Origin: Phycisphaeraceae bacterium
GTDB lineage: Bacteria > Planctomycetota > Phycisphaerae > Phycisphaerales > Phycisphaeraceae
NCBI GenBank assembly: GCA_020849625.1
Contig: JADLFV010000129.1
Coordinates: forward strand, 16,658 to 80,657
Reading direction: 5' to 3'
Length of the DNA: 64,000 nucleotides
This document shows positions 26,583-34,817 of this stretch, piece by piece (position 1 is the stretch's first letter; each line of letters starts with the position of its first letter). The notes below the pieces were generated by a model that saw only the letters and a program-made list of their open reading frames with translations, made no database searches and was not told the DNA's origin. The position numbers were made by a program, and so were the translations under genes.

Positions 26583-26644
26583 TTAACTTAATTAGTTCCT
26601 TCTCAGCCGGTCTGGACATCGCCGGAGGAACTTAATTAAGTTAA
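26583..26644. repeat. AT-rich inverted repeat
   Basis: TTAACTTAATTAGTTCC and GGAACTTAATTAAGTTAA are inverted with a single indel around a ~27-nt loop that itself holds a small CCGG-containing stem. It lies between the Arc-like gene and the lipoprotein gene. It could be a terminator-like element for the former. Nothing else is seen in 26494-26794. Confidence 0.65.
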
Positions 26645-26794
26645 AATTGATCTTCTTCAGGGGCGCAGCGGGGGTCGGTTGGTTGGGCGGATGGGTTGGT
26701 GTGTCGATGGGGGTAGGGGCGAGAGTGTTTGGCGATGGGTGCGTTGAGGGGATGCTGGAGACGCTGAATATGCTGGGGGCGGCGCCAGCTCGTG

Positions 26795-26971
26795 CTATTT
26801 TTTGCGTTCGCGCGGGTCGTTTTCGCTGCCGCCCTTGTGCTGCTGCACGGCCCGGCGCAGCAGGAACTCGATCTGGGCGTTGACGCTGCGCAGATCGGCG
26901 GCGGCCCAGCGCTCCAGTTCCTTCCAGAGGGCTGGGTCCATGCGTAACAGAAAGGGTTTGCGCTCAGCCAT
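26795..26971 (-). CDS. Arc-like ribbon-helix-helix DNA-binding protein
   Basis: This 58-residue gene is too short for the ORF track. It reads [31 protein letters not shown] then [16 protein letters not shown]: a beta strand and two helices typical of Arc/MetJ ribbon-helix-helix proteins, with a charged tail. It follows the SPFH gene on the same strand. The pairing of an SPFH/band-7 protein with a small Arc-like protein occurs in other bacteria from memory, and suggests regulation or a functional link. The ~290-bp gap to the SPFH gene is filled by nested inverted repeats. Confidence 0.75.
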   Translation of the reverse strand: MAERKPFLLRMDPALWKELERWAAADLRSVNAQIEFLLRRAVQQHKGGSENDPRERKK

Positions 26972-27003
26972 GCGTTTGCTTGCTATCTCAAAAAATCAAA
27001 GTC

Positions 27004-27253
27004 TTGAACCGCAGAGACGCGGAGGACGCAGAGCAAGACAACGATTGTGCCGATGAATGCCCATATTCGGATTCAGCCACGGATAAACACGGATGAACAC
27101 AGATGAGTATAGAGTCATAGTCAATTCCATCCGTGCCTATCCGTGTTCCTCCGTGGCTGAATGGTTTATCTCAGCATTTGTCTGCATTCATCATTTATTC
27201 GTCGTTCCTGTTCCTCTGTCTTCCTCTGCGTCTTCCGCGTCTCTGCGGTTCAA
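27004..27253. repeat. Nested inverted repeats between SPFH and Arc-like genes
   Basis: The outer pair is TTGAACCGCAGAGACGCGGA... at 27004-27033 with its reverse complement at 27224-27253 (30 nt, one mismatch). The inner pair is TTCAGCCACGGATAAACACG... at 27072-27105 with a diverged reverse complement at 27128-27161. Two unrelated repeat families are therefore nested concentrically. Together they fill almost the whole intergenic region. Confidence 0.85.
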
Positions 27254-27260
27254 ACTGGTT

Positions 27261-28274
27261 TCAGGTATAGAGCGTGCCGGTGTTGACCACGGGCTGGACC
27301 TCGGATTCGCCGCAGAGGACGACCATCAGGTTGCTGATCATTGCGGCTTTGCGCTCGTCGTCCAGCTCCAGCACGTGCTGCTCGGACAATTCCTGCAGGG
27401 CCATGCCCACCATGCTGACGGCCCCGTGCACGATCTTCTGGCGGGCGGCGATGATGGCCTCGGCCTGCTGGCGCCGCAACATGGCCTGGGCGATCTCGGG
27501 GGCGTAGGCCAGGTGAGTCAGGCGCGCTTCCTCGACCACGACGCCGGCCTTGTTCAATCGCTCCTGCAATTCCTGGCAGAGGGCGGCCGAGACTTCCTCG
27601 ACACCGCTGCGCAGGGTGGTTTCGTTTTCTTCGCCATGATCGTAGGCATACAGGCTGGCCAGGTGGCGGATGGCGGATTCGCTCTGGATTTCCACGTAAT
27701 TTTCGTAGTCATCGACATCGAACATGGCCTGGGCGGTGTCGCGCACGCGCCAGACGATCACGGCTGCGATCTCCACGGGGTTGCCGCGGCGGTCGTTGAC
27801 CTTGAGCGTGTCGCTGTTCATGTTGCGCACGCGCAGGGAGACTTTGAAGCGTTTGGGGCCTTTGTGTGGAGTGTGCTGAACTTCTTTGTGGGCTTGCTTG
27901 GCCTGTGCCTCGGCCATTCTTTCGGCGAAGCTGCTGCCGCCGGTGGGGCTGTTGGAGTAGAAGGGATTGCCCCAGTGGAAGCCGCTCTGACGGACAGTGC
28001 CCTTGTAGGTGCCGAAGAGCACCAGCACGCGGGCCTCGTTGGGCTGGAGGGCGAAGAAGCCGGGCATCATCAGAATGCTCAACAGCAGGCCGAGGATGGA
28101 CACTACAAAGGGCCACCAATGGGGGTGCCTCACCGCCACCACGCCGGCTGCGATGGCATAGATCAGCAGGCCGATGCTGCCCAGCAGCAGCAGAATGTTG
28201 ATCGGCAGCATGAGCCAGCCGCTGCCCACATGCACGGTTCGTTCCCGACTCACCGACAGTTGTTGCTCGTTCAT
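27261..28274 (-). CDS. SPFH (band 7) domain membrane protein
   Basis: Start taken at MNEQQLSVS (28274); the ORF track extends 56 codons farther into a repeat. Two N-terminal membrane helices ([23 protein letters not shown] and [19 protein letters not shown]) are followed by a band-7/SPFH domain: [55 protein letters not shown], and a coiled coil up to [25 protein letters not shown] proteins form oligomeric membrane scaffolds. The downstream Arc-like gene is a likely partner. Confidence 0.88.
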   Translation of the reverse strand: MNEQQLSVSRERTVHVGSGWLMLPINILLLLGSIGLLIYAIAAGVVAVRHPHWWPFVVSILGLLLSILMMPGFFALQPNEARVLVLFGTYKGTVRQSGFHWGNPFYSNSPTGGSSFAERMAEAQAKQAHKEVQHTPHKGPKRFKVSLRVRNMNSDTLKVNDRRGNPVEIAAVIVWRVRDTAQAMFDVDDYENYVEIQSESAIRHLASLYAYDHGEENETTLRSGVEEVSAALCQELQERLNKAGVVVEEARLTHLAYAPEIAQAMLRRQQAEAIIAARQKIVHGAVSMVGMALQELSEQHVLELDDERKAAMISNLMVVLCGESEVQPVVNTGTLYT

Positions 28275-28385
28275 GATCCCGGCTCCCTCGTTGGTTGACA
28301 GGCATCCCGCCACGGCGCGGGTGTATAGCAAAATGATATCATATTGAAATCGCTGTGTCAAGGGGTTTTTCTGGTGCGGGAGGCG

Positions 28386-28447
28386 GCCGCTTGCGGCTTC
28401 GCGGAGCGCCGCGATTGATCGTGTGGTTCCGCGAAGCCGCAAGCGGC
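28386..28447. repeat. Perfect 20-bp inverted repeat
   Basis: GCCGCTTGCGGCTTCGCGGA and its exact reverse complement lie 22 bp apart in the divergent region between the SPFH gene and pyrG. Each arm also contains internal symmetry. No T-run follows either arm, so a transposon-like or REP-like repeat is more likely than a terminator. Confidence 0.8.
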
Positions 28448-28522
28448 TGGAACATCACCCGCGAATCACGGGTGGTTTACGGCGCTCTTGAATCTTGATC
28501 CCCCTGCGCGGTACAGTAGGAC

Positions 28523-30397
28523 ATGCCCACCACGCAGGATCTGCTCCAGAACGCCGGCCACAGTTCCCAGGAATCCGAGTTCTTCAATCCCATGCCCCCC
28601 GGCTACGTGCCCGGACGACATAAGTACGTCGTCGTCGTCGGCACCGTCATGAGCGGACTGGGCAAGGGCATCTTCTCCAGCTCCCTGGCCAAGCTGCTCA
28701 AGGACAAAGGTCTGCGCATCGCGCCGATCAAAATGGAGGGCTACCTCAACATCGACTCCGGCACGCTCAACCCCTATCGCCACGGCGAAGTGTTCGTCCT
28801 CGACGACGGACTCGAAACCGACATGGACCTGGGCACCTACGAGCGCATGCTCGATCAGAACCTGACCAAAGACAACTACACCACCTCCGGCCAGGTCTAT
28901 CGCACGGTGCTGGATAAAGAGCGCGGCGGCGGTTACCTCGGACGTGACGTGCAGATGATCCCCCATGTCACCGGCGAAGTGAAATACCTGCTTCGTCAAC
29001 TGGCGGTGCGGCAGAAGGCGGACGTGGTCTTCGTCGAGGTCGGCGGCACCGTGGGCGATCACGAAAACGCCTTCTACATCGAAGCGTTACGCCAGCTTGC
29101 TTTCGAGGAAGGCGAAGGCGCGGTCTGTTTCGTGGCGCTGACCTACGTCATTGAGCCGCCGGCCCTGGGCGAGCAGAAGTCCAAAGCGGCGCAGCTCGGT
29201 TTGAAGAAGCTGATGGAAGCGGGCGTGCAGCCGCACATGATCGCGGTGCGGGCCCAGAACGCGGTGCAGGACGCGGCGCGGCAGAAGATCGCCATGTTCT
29301 CCAACGTGCCGGTCGATCGCGTCTTTTCCATGCACGATCGGGCTTCGATCTACACCATTCCCGACGCCATGCGCCATGCGGGCCTCGACCGCGAGGTGCT
29401 GACCATGCTGCGTCTGCACGGGCGGGTCAACCAGGCGATGGAAGATGAAGCTCGCGAGCAGTGGGCCGGCTTCGTGCGCAAGCTCATCAGCCCCCGCAAG
29501 TTCAAGACAAAGATCGGCATCACGGGCAAGTACGCTTCATTGCGCGACGCTTATGCTTCGATCGACAAGGCGCTCGAGCATTGCGGGGCACATCTTTCCA
29601 GCGAGATCGACGTGGCCTGGATCGACACCACCAAGTTTCCCCCGGCCCCGGAAGTGGTCGCCGAGCAGTTGCGGGGATTCAACGCGGTGATCGTGCCGGG
29701 CGGTTTCGGCGTGCGCGGCACGGAGAGCAAGATCGCCTGCGTGCAGCATTGCCGGGAGAATCGCATTCCCTACCTGGGCATCTGCCTCGGTTTCCAGATG
29801 GCGGTGATCGAGTTCGCCCGACACGTCTGCAATCTGGAAGGGGCCGGCTCGACGGAGTTTGATCGCGAAACGAAACACCCGGTGATCGACATTCTGCCGG
29901 AGCAGAAGAAGATCGAGGGCCTGGGCGGCAACATGCGACTGGGGGCCCAGGACGTGGCGATCAAGGCGGACACGCTGGCGGCGTTTCTGTTTGCAGAAAG
30001 GCACCAAGGCACCGAGGCACCAAGGAACCAAGGGCCAATACCCTCGATGCCTCGGTCCCTTGATGCCTCGGTGCCTATTCTGATCCACGAGCGGTTCCGC
30101 CATCGCTACGAGGTGGATCCGAAATACATCGAGCAGTTGGAGGCGGCGGGATTGATCTTCTCCGGGCGGCATCCACAGCAGCCGATCATGCAGGTGCTGG
30201 AGTTGCCGCGCCCGGTGCATCCGTATTTCGTGGCGGCCCAGTTCCATCCCGAGTTGACCAGCCGTCCTCTGCGCCCGCAGCCGATGTTCATGGGACTGGT
30301 GGCGGCGGCCATTGCTCATGCACACCCTGACGTGCCCGCGGCACAGATCAGTGAGCGCTGGCTCCCTTTCGTCCAACCTGAGCCAGCCGCGGTGTGA
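28523..30397 (+). CDS. pyrG: CTP synthase (divergent, with in-frame repeat insertion)
   Basis: PyrG makes CTP from UTP, ATP and glutamine. The synthetase domain has a P-loop (SGLGKGIFSSSLAKLL), HGEVFVLDDGLETDMDLG and VEVGGTVGDHENAF; the glutaminase domain has PGGFGVRG, the nucleophile elbow GICLGFQMAV and QFHPELTSRP. Length is 624 residues against ~545 typically: ~30 extra N-terminal residues and an insertion of ~26 residues (ERHQGTEAPRN through SLDASVPIL) just before HERFRHRYEV. The insertion is encoded by an inverted pair of 8-nt repeats. Several normally invariant stretches differ (VVVGTVMSGLGKG, KMEGYLNIDSG), so it is a divergent subclass. Confidence 0.93.
   Translation: MPTTQDLLQNAGHSSQESEFFNPMPPGYVPGRHKYVVVVGTVMSGLGKGIFSSSLAKLLKDKGLRIAPIKMEGYLNIDSGTLNPYRHGEVFVLDDGLETDMDLGTYERMLDQNLTKDNYTTSGQVYRTVLDKERGGGYLGRDVQMIPHVTGEVKYLLRQLAVRQKADVVFVEVGGTVGDHENAFYIEALRQLAFEEGEGAVCFVALTYVIEPPALGEQKSKAAQLGLKKLMEAGVQPHMIAVRAQNAVQDAARQKIAMFSNVPVDRVFSMHDRASIYTIPDAMRHAGLDREVLTMLRLHGRVNQAMEDEAREQWAGFVRKLISPRKFKTKIGITGKYASLRDAYASIDKALEHCGAHLSSEIDVAWIDTTKFPPAPEVVAEQLRGFNAVIVPGGFGVRGTESKIACVQHCRENRIPYLGICLGFQMAVIEFARHVCNLEGAGSTEFDRETKHPVIDILPEQKKIEGLGGNMRLGAQDVAIKADTLAAFLFAERHQGTEAPRNQGPIPSMPRSLDASVPILIHERFRHRYEVDPKYIEQLEAAGLIFSGRHPQQPIMQVLELPRPVHPYFVAAQFHPELTSRPLRPQPMFMGLVAAAIAHAHPDVPAAQISERWLPFVQPEPAAV
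29997..30079. repeat. Inverted pair of 8-nt repeats inside pyrG
   Basis: Left arm AAAGGCACCAAGGCACCGAG... (29997-30034) has period 8; the right arm CCCTCGATGCCTCGGTCCCT... (30041-30079) is its diverged reverse complement. The pair is in frame within the glutaminase domain. Confidence 0.85.
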
Positions 30398-30421
30398 TTC
30401 CCTTAACCATTTTTACGGATC

Positions 30422-31360
30422 ATGCTCATGCGTCCATGGATGACGATGGTGTGTGCCGCGGTGACTGCCGTGGCGGTTTGTGCTCAAACATTCTCTGAGG
30501 TGATCGAACTTTCCAACGGCGACAAGATCAACGTCGAAGTCATCGAGCGAACCGACGATCACCTGCTGGTCGAGCACCCAGTGCTGGGCCGGTTGACGAT
30601 ACCCGTTGCCGCGGCCAAAACGGTGGAAGTCGCCGCGGAACCCGAACCGGAGCCCGAGCCGGAAAAGCTTGCCGATCCGCGGCTGATGGGCGTGGCGTTT
30701 CTGCCCGGGTGGACGCGGCACATCGAACTGGGGCTCGACGGCACGTCGGGCAACAGCGACAGCTTCAACCTCCGGGCCGGCTTTGCCGCCAGACGCGAAG
30801 ATGAAACCGATCGCTGGCAGATCAATTCCGCCTTCACCCGCAGCACCAGCGAAGGCACGACCACCCGCAACGATTTCTACAGCGAACTGATCAAGGACTG
30901 GCTGCTGCCGGGCCAGAAGCATTTCTACTTTGCCCAGGGCCGCTATGACTACGACGACTTCCAGAGCTGGCGTCACCGGGCGGCGGCGGCCGGCGGCGTG
31001 GGCTACCAGTTCTACGACACGCCGAAGTTCAACCTGCTGGGTCGCGTCGGTGGCGGCGTCAACGAAAGCTGGGGCGGTGATGCTGACGACATGCTCACCC
31101 CTGAAGCCCTGTTCGGCCTCGAGGGCTGGTGGCAGTGGTGCGACACCCAGCGCCTCGAGTTCAAGAGCACTTTCTATCCCGCCCTCGATGACCTGGGCGA
31201 GTTCCGCAACCTCAGCAGCCTGGCCTACGTGCTCAAACTGGACAACGCCCACAACCTGAGTCTGAAGCTCGGCCTGGAAAACGAGTACGAATCGCAGGTC
31301 GAAGATGGTATCAAGCACAACGACTTCAAATACTTCGCGGCGCTGGTGTTTGATTTTTAA
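30422..31360 (+). CDS. DUF481 outer-membrane protein
   Basis: A signal peptide (MTMVCAAVTAVAVCAQ) is followed by a short strand-rich region (IELSNGDKINVEVIERTDDHLLVEHP), a Pro/Glu-rich linker (EPEPEPEPEK) and a ~210-residue DUF481-type beta barrel (GLDGTSGNSDSFNLRAGFAARR ... NHNDFKYFAALVFDF-like end). The C-terminal residue is Phe, as usual for Bam-inserted outer-membrane barrels. It starts 24 bp after pyrG. It converges with the secretion operon, with a hairpin repeat between the two stops. Confidence 0.82.
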   Translation: MLMRPWMTMVCAAVTAVAVCAQTFSEVIELSNGDKINVEVIERTDDHLLVEHPVLGRLTIPVAAAKTVEVAAEPEPEPEPEKLADPRLMGVAFLPGWTRHIELGLDGTSGNSDSFNLRAGFAARREDETDRWQINSAFTRSTSEGTTTRNDFYSELIKDWLLPGQKHFYFAQGRYDYDDFQSWRHRAAAAGGVGYQFYDTPKFNLLGRVGGGVNESWGGDADDMLTPEALFGLEGWWQWCDTQRLEFKSTFYPALDDLGEFRNLSSLAYVLKLDNAHNLSLKLGLENEYESQVEDGIKHNDFKYFAALVFDF

Positions 31361-31369
31361 GAAGCGCAA

Positions 31370-31432
31370 CAGAGCCGGACTCTGTGAGTCCGGGGAAGTC
31401 CGCGGACACCGGGGTCACAGACCCCGGCTCTG
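31370..31432. repeat. GAGCCGG hairpin between convergent genes
   Basis: CAGAGCCGGACTCTGTGAGT... and ...CACAGACCCCGGCTCTG are inverted arms with inner stems. It lies between the converging DUF481 and gspK stops and may serve both as a bidirectional stop signal, though no strong T-run is present. Confidence 0.7.
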
Positions 31433-31435
31433 GGG

Positions 31436-32440
31436 CTACGGCAACTGCTGGCGCCAGGTGTCTGGGCTGAGCGTTAGGGCGCGGGGGCTGGTGGAGCTGA
31501 TGGCCAGGTAGGCGTCGTCGATGTAGTAGGAGCCGGTGCCGTTGTTGGTGACGATCTGCCAGCGGGCCTCGAGCAGTTGGCCCTGCCAGCGCGGGGTGAT
31601 GCTGCCGCTGATCAGCCGCCAGTTGGTGTCGATGGTCGAGCCGGAGGATGAGTGGGAAAAAGTCTGCGTGCCGCTGTCAGTGCTGCGGACGTAGAGTTGG
31701 ATTTTGGCGCTGTCGGTCAGCAGGCTGGAGCGGATCCAGACGCTGGTGTCGCAGGTCAGGCCGTTGACCAATTTGCTGGTCAGGTCCTGCTGCGGGCCGT
31801 CGGTGACCGAGCTGCGCCCGGAGACGGAAAGCGAATAGGGACCACTGCGGGCGTTGCTGCCGTCAACGGCCAGGTTGAGCGTCCAGGTGGGAAACTGCCA
31901 GTTGTCCGCGTTGGTGCTGAAGCTGGGATTGGTCAGCAGATTGGTGGCGGCGCTGAGTCCGCGCAGATCGACGGGATTGAGTGTGAGGCGTTCCAGGCGT
32001 TGCACGCCGCTGACCTCACCGAGGCCTACGACGTCCACGGACTGATCGATGGCAGCCGACAGCGACGAGCCGCTGGAGGCGACGAACTTGAAGCGGAAGT
32101 TGCCGCGGCCGAGAGATGCGGAGCTGGACCAGGTGTCGTGGGTGTAAGAGGTTCGCCAGTTGCTGTTGTTCTGGATGGCGCGCAGGGCGCAATCGACGGC
32201 GGAGCGGGCCAAGAACGAGGCCTGCACGGCATCCTGATCGAGTTGCTCCGCCTGGCGCTGGGCCTGCACGGCCAGCAGGGCGGAGACGCCCAGGATGGTC
32301 ACCAGCATGGCGGCGCCCAGCACCGCGATGTAAACCGTGCCGCGCCGGCACCTCCCATTAGCCCCGGGCTCTGCCCGGGGAACTCCCCCGGCAAAGCCGG
32401 GGGCTAACGGTTTGATCATCATCGCGCAACGTCCGGTCAT
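31436..32440 (-). CDS. gspK: GspK-like minor pseudopilin with C-terminal carbohydrate-binding-like domain
   Basis: Last gene of the secretion operon. The prepilin-like segment RRGTVYIAVLGAAMLVTILGVSALLA has Gly at -1, and ASFLARSAVDCALRAIQ resembles GspK/PilX helices. Residues ~165-320 form a CBM4_9-like beta sandwich (LLTNPSFSTNADNWQ ... DGSNARSGPYSLSV ... GSYYIDDAYLAI), unlike the usual GspK tip domains. The leader is long and mostly encoded by a TAGCCCCGGGC hairpin repeat (IKPLAPGFAGGVPRAEPGA). Its start shares an ATGA overlap with the upstream gspI stop, so it is translationally coupled. It may place a glycan-binding module at the pseudopilus tip. Confidence 0.68.
   Translation of the reverse strand: MTGRCAMMIKPLAPGFAGGVPRAEPGANGRCRRGTVYIAVLGAAMLVTILGVSALLAVQAQRQAEQLDQDAVQASFLARSAVDCALRAIQNNSNWRTSYTHDTWSSSASLGRGNFRFKFVASSGSSLSAAIDQSVDVVGLGEVSGVQRLERLTLNPVDLRGLSAATNLLTNPSFSTNADNWQFPTWTLNLAVDGSNARSGPYSLSVSGRSSVTDGPQQDLTSKLVNGLTCDTSVWIRSSLLTDSAKIQLYVRSTDSGTQTFSHSSSGSTIDTNWRLISGSITPRWQGQLLEARWQIVTNNGTGSYYIDDAYLAISSTSPRALTLSPDTWRQQLP
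32358..32406. repeat. TTAGCCCCGGGC inverted pair inside the gspK leader
   Basis: TTAGCCCCGGGCTCTGCCCG... and ...CGGCAAAGCCGGGGGCTAA form a long hairpin made of two smaller ones. It lies in frame in the leader peptide of gspK. Confidence 0.8.
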
Positions 32441-33093
32441 GGCAGCACCCCCTTGCGAATCAGGTCGCTGCAGGCCCAGGTGCGGATGGCTTTGAGTTGG
32501 GTGACCACGCGATCACCATGTTTGACGGTGACGGTGATGAGCTTGGCCCGTTGGGAGGCGTTGGCCGAAGCGCTGACGTTGTCGGGATTGACATGGGTGA
32601 TGACGACCTGGCGCGACCAGCCGTCGAACCCGGCGATGGCTGTGCCGTTGCGATCGGCGGGCGGCGATTCGCTCAAGCCGTTGTAGTCGTCGACATCGTT
32701 GAACAGCGAGCGGTTGCCGGCCGCCAGTTCGGTGGCGTTGGGGGTCAGGCCGTCACCATTGACCGGGTCGGCATAGTCCTGGTCGATGATTTCGCTGAGC
32801 AGGTCGCCGGCCAGTTGGCAACCGCGGGCCTGCTCAGCCATGACCACGCGCGTGCTGCGCGAGGCCGCCACCGCGCTGAGTGCGGCCGTGAACAGCAGGC
32901 TCACGATGAGCATGGAGACGACCACTTCGACCAGGCTGAAAGCGGCGTTCGGGTATCGGGTATCGGGTGTCGGGTATCGGGTCAAACGACTGGCATCCGG
33001 CGCAGGCGTGGAAGGCGCGTACCGACGGCCGCCTGGAATTGAAATTCCAAAACCCGATACCCGATACCCGATACCCGATACCCGATTTCGCAT
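32437..33093 (-). CDS. gspI: GspI-like minor pseudopilin with repeat-encoded leader
   Basis: The mature part starts FSLVEVVVSMLIVSLLFTAALS, the I-type prepilin helix with Glu at +5, followed by SRSTRVVMAEQARGCQLAGDLLSE, as in GspI/PilV. Residue -1 is Ala (PNAA^F), not the usual Gly. About 48 residues precede the cleavage site and are largely translated from the inverted CGGGTAT 7-nt repeat (RNRVSGIGYRVSG and TRYPTPDTRYP). The ATG at 33093 overlaps the gspJ stop as TGATG; the ORF track uses TTG one codon upstream. The product is ~218 residues and probably inserts in the inner membrane as a pseudopilus component. Confidence 0.75.
   Translation of the reverse strand: MRNRVSGIGYRVSGFGISIPGGRRYAPSTPAPDASRLTRYPTPDTRYPNAAFSLVEVVVSMLIVSLLFTAALSAVAASRSTRVVMAEQARGCQLAGDLLSEIIDQDYADPVNGDGLTPNATELAAGNRSLFNDVDDYNGLSESPPADRNGTAIAGFDGWSRQVVITHVNPDNVSASANASQRAKLITVTVKHGDRVVTQLKAIRTWACSDLIRKGVLP
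32949..33086. repeat. Inverted pair of CGGGTAT heptamers in gspI leader
   Basis: Five heptamers (32949-32982) and their reverse complement (33052-33086) flank a 69-bp spacer that itself holds a small palindrome (GGAATTGAAATTCC). Both arms are translated in the gspI leader. Because 21 nt equal three repeats, the peptide has a 7-residue period. Confidence 0.9.
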
Positions 33094-34817
33094 CAATAGC
33101 TTCCCCCGCTGATGACGGTGATCTCGTCGAACAGAGCGCCGCTGCCGGCCGGGTAAAGCGCAACGCAGCGGGTGTCGTAGGCATCAGACTCAAACTGGTA
33201 GTTGAACGTGCCGCGGTGGACGCCGTTGACGAACAGGGCCACCTCGTTGTTGCCGGGATCGAGCATCAGGCGCAGGTCGATCATGCCGGCCGGCAGGCCG
33301 GTGACGGAGGTCAGCAGGTCGTCGCCGGGTCGCTCGGTGTAGAGCTTGATCGTCTGCGTGCCGTTGGATTCGAGCCGGGCGACGGCATAGACGCCGCTGT
33401 TGGTGCTGCCGGACCAGTCGAGGTTGATCCAGACAGCCGGGCCGTCGCTGCCGCTGACGGTGGCCTGTATGCGGAGGTCGATGGTGGTGGGGTTGGGAAA
33501 GTCGGATTGAGGCCGCGAGTCGAGGTAGGTAACGCCGGCCCATTTGCCGTTGTTGAGCGTGCTGCGGTTGAAGGATCCGCCGCTGCGCACGATCCAGTCG
33601 GCCGTGCCGTCGGCGTTACTGTCGGTGTCGGTGGGATCGGCCTCATCGAAGGTCAGATGCCAGTAGTCCACGTTGTGCCAGGGTCGGTTGACCAGTGGGC
33701 AGGCCGACTGAGCGCGGCTGGCGGCAACGGTGGTGGGCTGAACGGTGACGGTCAGGCGGGTCAGGCGGGTGCGGGTGAGCGTGCGCGTGGGGCCGGGCGT
33801 CCAGTAGTAGCCGACCACGAAGTTCATCAGCGTGCGGCTGTTGTTGTAGCTCCAACTGCCGCCGGAGTTGGACGTGACGTGATAGCCGATGCCACCCGGG
33901 CCCAGGTTGGAGTGCAGGGTTTGGCCCGCCGTGCCGGTTCCGCCGGACTGATCGAGCACGAAGGCCAGCTTCTGGCCGCGCTGCATGATGGGGGCATTGT
34001 TGAAGACGAACTCATGCCAATAGAAATTCGTGGTGCTCATGTCAAGCTCTTTGAGCGTGACCGAGTCGAGCATGGTAGAAGTCGGCTCACTGCTGCCGGT
34101 GACCGACCGTATGGAAGCCCGCGCGGTGCCGAACTGCAAGCCTTCCGCCATGAGGGCGAAATAAGCCCGCGAGACCTGCCAGCGTGTGGCGTCGGCGGCC
34201 AGGTTGGGGCGGATGACCTGGGCGATCCACTTGTCGCTCTCGATGGTTCGGCTGCCGGAGTTGGTGGTGCTGGTGTTGCCGGCAAAGGCAACTTCACTGC
34301 TCTTGACATCCGGGCCGGGATAGCTGCTGGTGACTGTTTCGCTGCTGGTGGTGAAGCTGAGGCTTTGCACCGCGTCCAGCAGGATGACGTTGGCGCCGCC
34401 GTTGTAGCTGCGGTAGAGCGGAGCCCCGGCCGTGCCGGACCAGTGATAGCGGATGCGCTCGGGATCGCCGTCGTCATCGCGGTCGGGCACGGCGAAGGTG
34501 ATGGCGGTGGCGGTCAACTCGCTGAAATGCAGGGCGAAACGGGCATCATCGGTGATGCGGGCCAGAGCGGCGGCGGCATCGAGGCTCTGCTGGATGGAGG
34601 CGTCGGTCTTGTCATCGGGTACCGCCCGCGCCGCCAGCACGATGGCCGAGGAAATCCCCAGCAGCACAATGGCCGACAGCGCCAGGCCCAGGATCAGTTC
34701 GATGAGAGTGAAGGCCCGGGAATGGCGGATGGCGGATGGCGGATGGCGGATGGGATCGCGCGGTGGTCGCCCGCCTGCCCATCCATCCGCGATCCGCCAT
34801 CTGCCATCTGCCATCAT
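33093..34817 (-). CDS. gspJ: GspJ-like minor pseudopilin with C-terminal jelly-roll domain
   Basis: 574 residues, far longer than GspJ (~200). The prepilin helix is FTLIELILGLALSAIVLLGIS with Ala at -1. Residues ~65-330 fit a large pseudopilin body (SLDAAAALARITDDARFALHFSE). The last ~190 residues (DYWHLTFDEADPTDTDSNADG ... LYTERPGDDLL ... EVALFVNGVHRGTFNYQFES) resemble a LamG/concanavalin-like jelly roll. The ~36-residue leader is encoded by the GCGGATG 7-nt repeat (MADGRWRIADG, IRHPPSAIRH). The start overlaps the gspH stop by ATGA. Confidence 0.72.
   Translation of the reverse strand: MMADGRWRIADGWAGGRPPRDPIRHPPSAIRHSRAFTLIELILGLALSAIVLLGISSAIVLAARAVPDDKTDASIQQSLDAAAALARITDDARFALHFSELTATAITFAVPDRDDDGDPERIRYHWSGTAGAPLYRSYNGGANVILLDAVQSLSFTTSSETVTSSYPGPDVKSSEVAFAGNTSTTNSGSRTIESDKWIAQVIRPNLAADATRWQVSRAYFALMAEGLQFGTARASIRSVTGSSEPTSTMLDSVTLKELDMSTTNFYWHEFVFNNAPIMQRGQKLAFVLDQSGGTGTAGQTLHSNLGPGGIGYHVTSNSGGSWSYNNSRTLMNFVVGYYWTPGPTRTLTRTRLTRLTVTVQPTTVAASRAQSACPLVNRPWHNVDYWHLTFDEADPTDTDSNADGTADWIVRSGGSFNRSTLNNGKWAGVTYLDSRPQSDFPNPTTIDLRIQATVSGSDGPAVWINLDWSGSTNSGVYAVARLESNGTQTIKLYTERPGDDLLTSVTGLPAGMIDLRLMLDPGNNEVALFVNGVHRGTFNYQFESDAYDTRCVALYPAGSGALFDEITVISGGSY
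34721..34814. repeat. Inverted pair of GCGGATG heptamers in gspJ leader
   Basis: AATGGCGGATGGCGGATGGC... (34721-34760) and ...GATCCGCCATCTGCCATCTG (34789-34814) are diverged inverted arms with period 7. They start one base before the cleavage-site codons and are translated. Confidence 0.88.

Noticed and set aside
32949-33086. CRISPR-like repeated sequence
   Set aside because: Units are 7 nt with no unique spacers and are arranged as an inverted pair, so this is not a CRISPR array.
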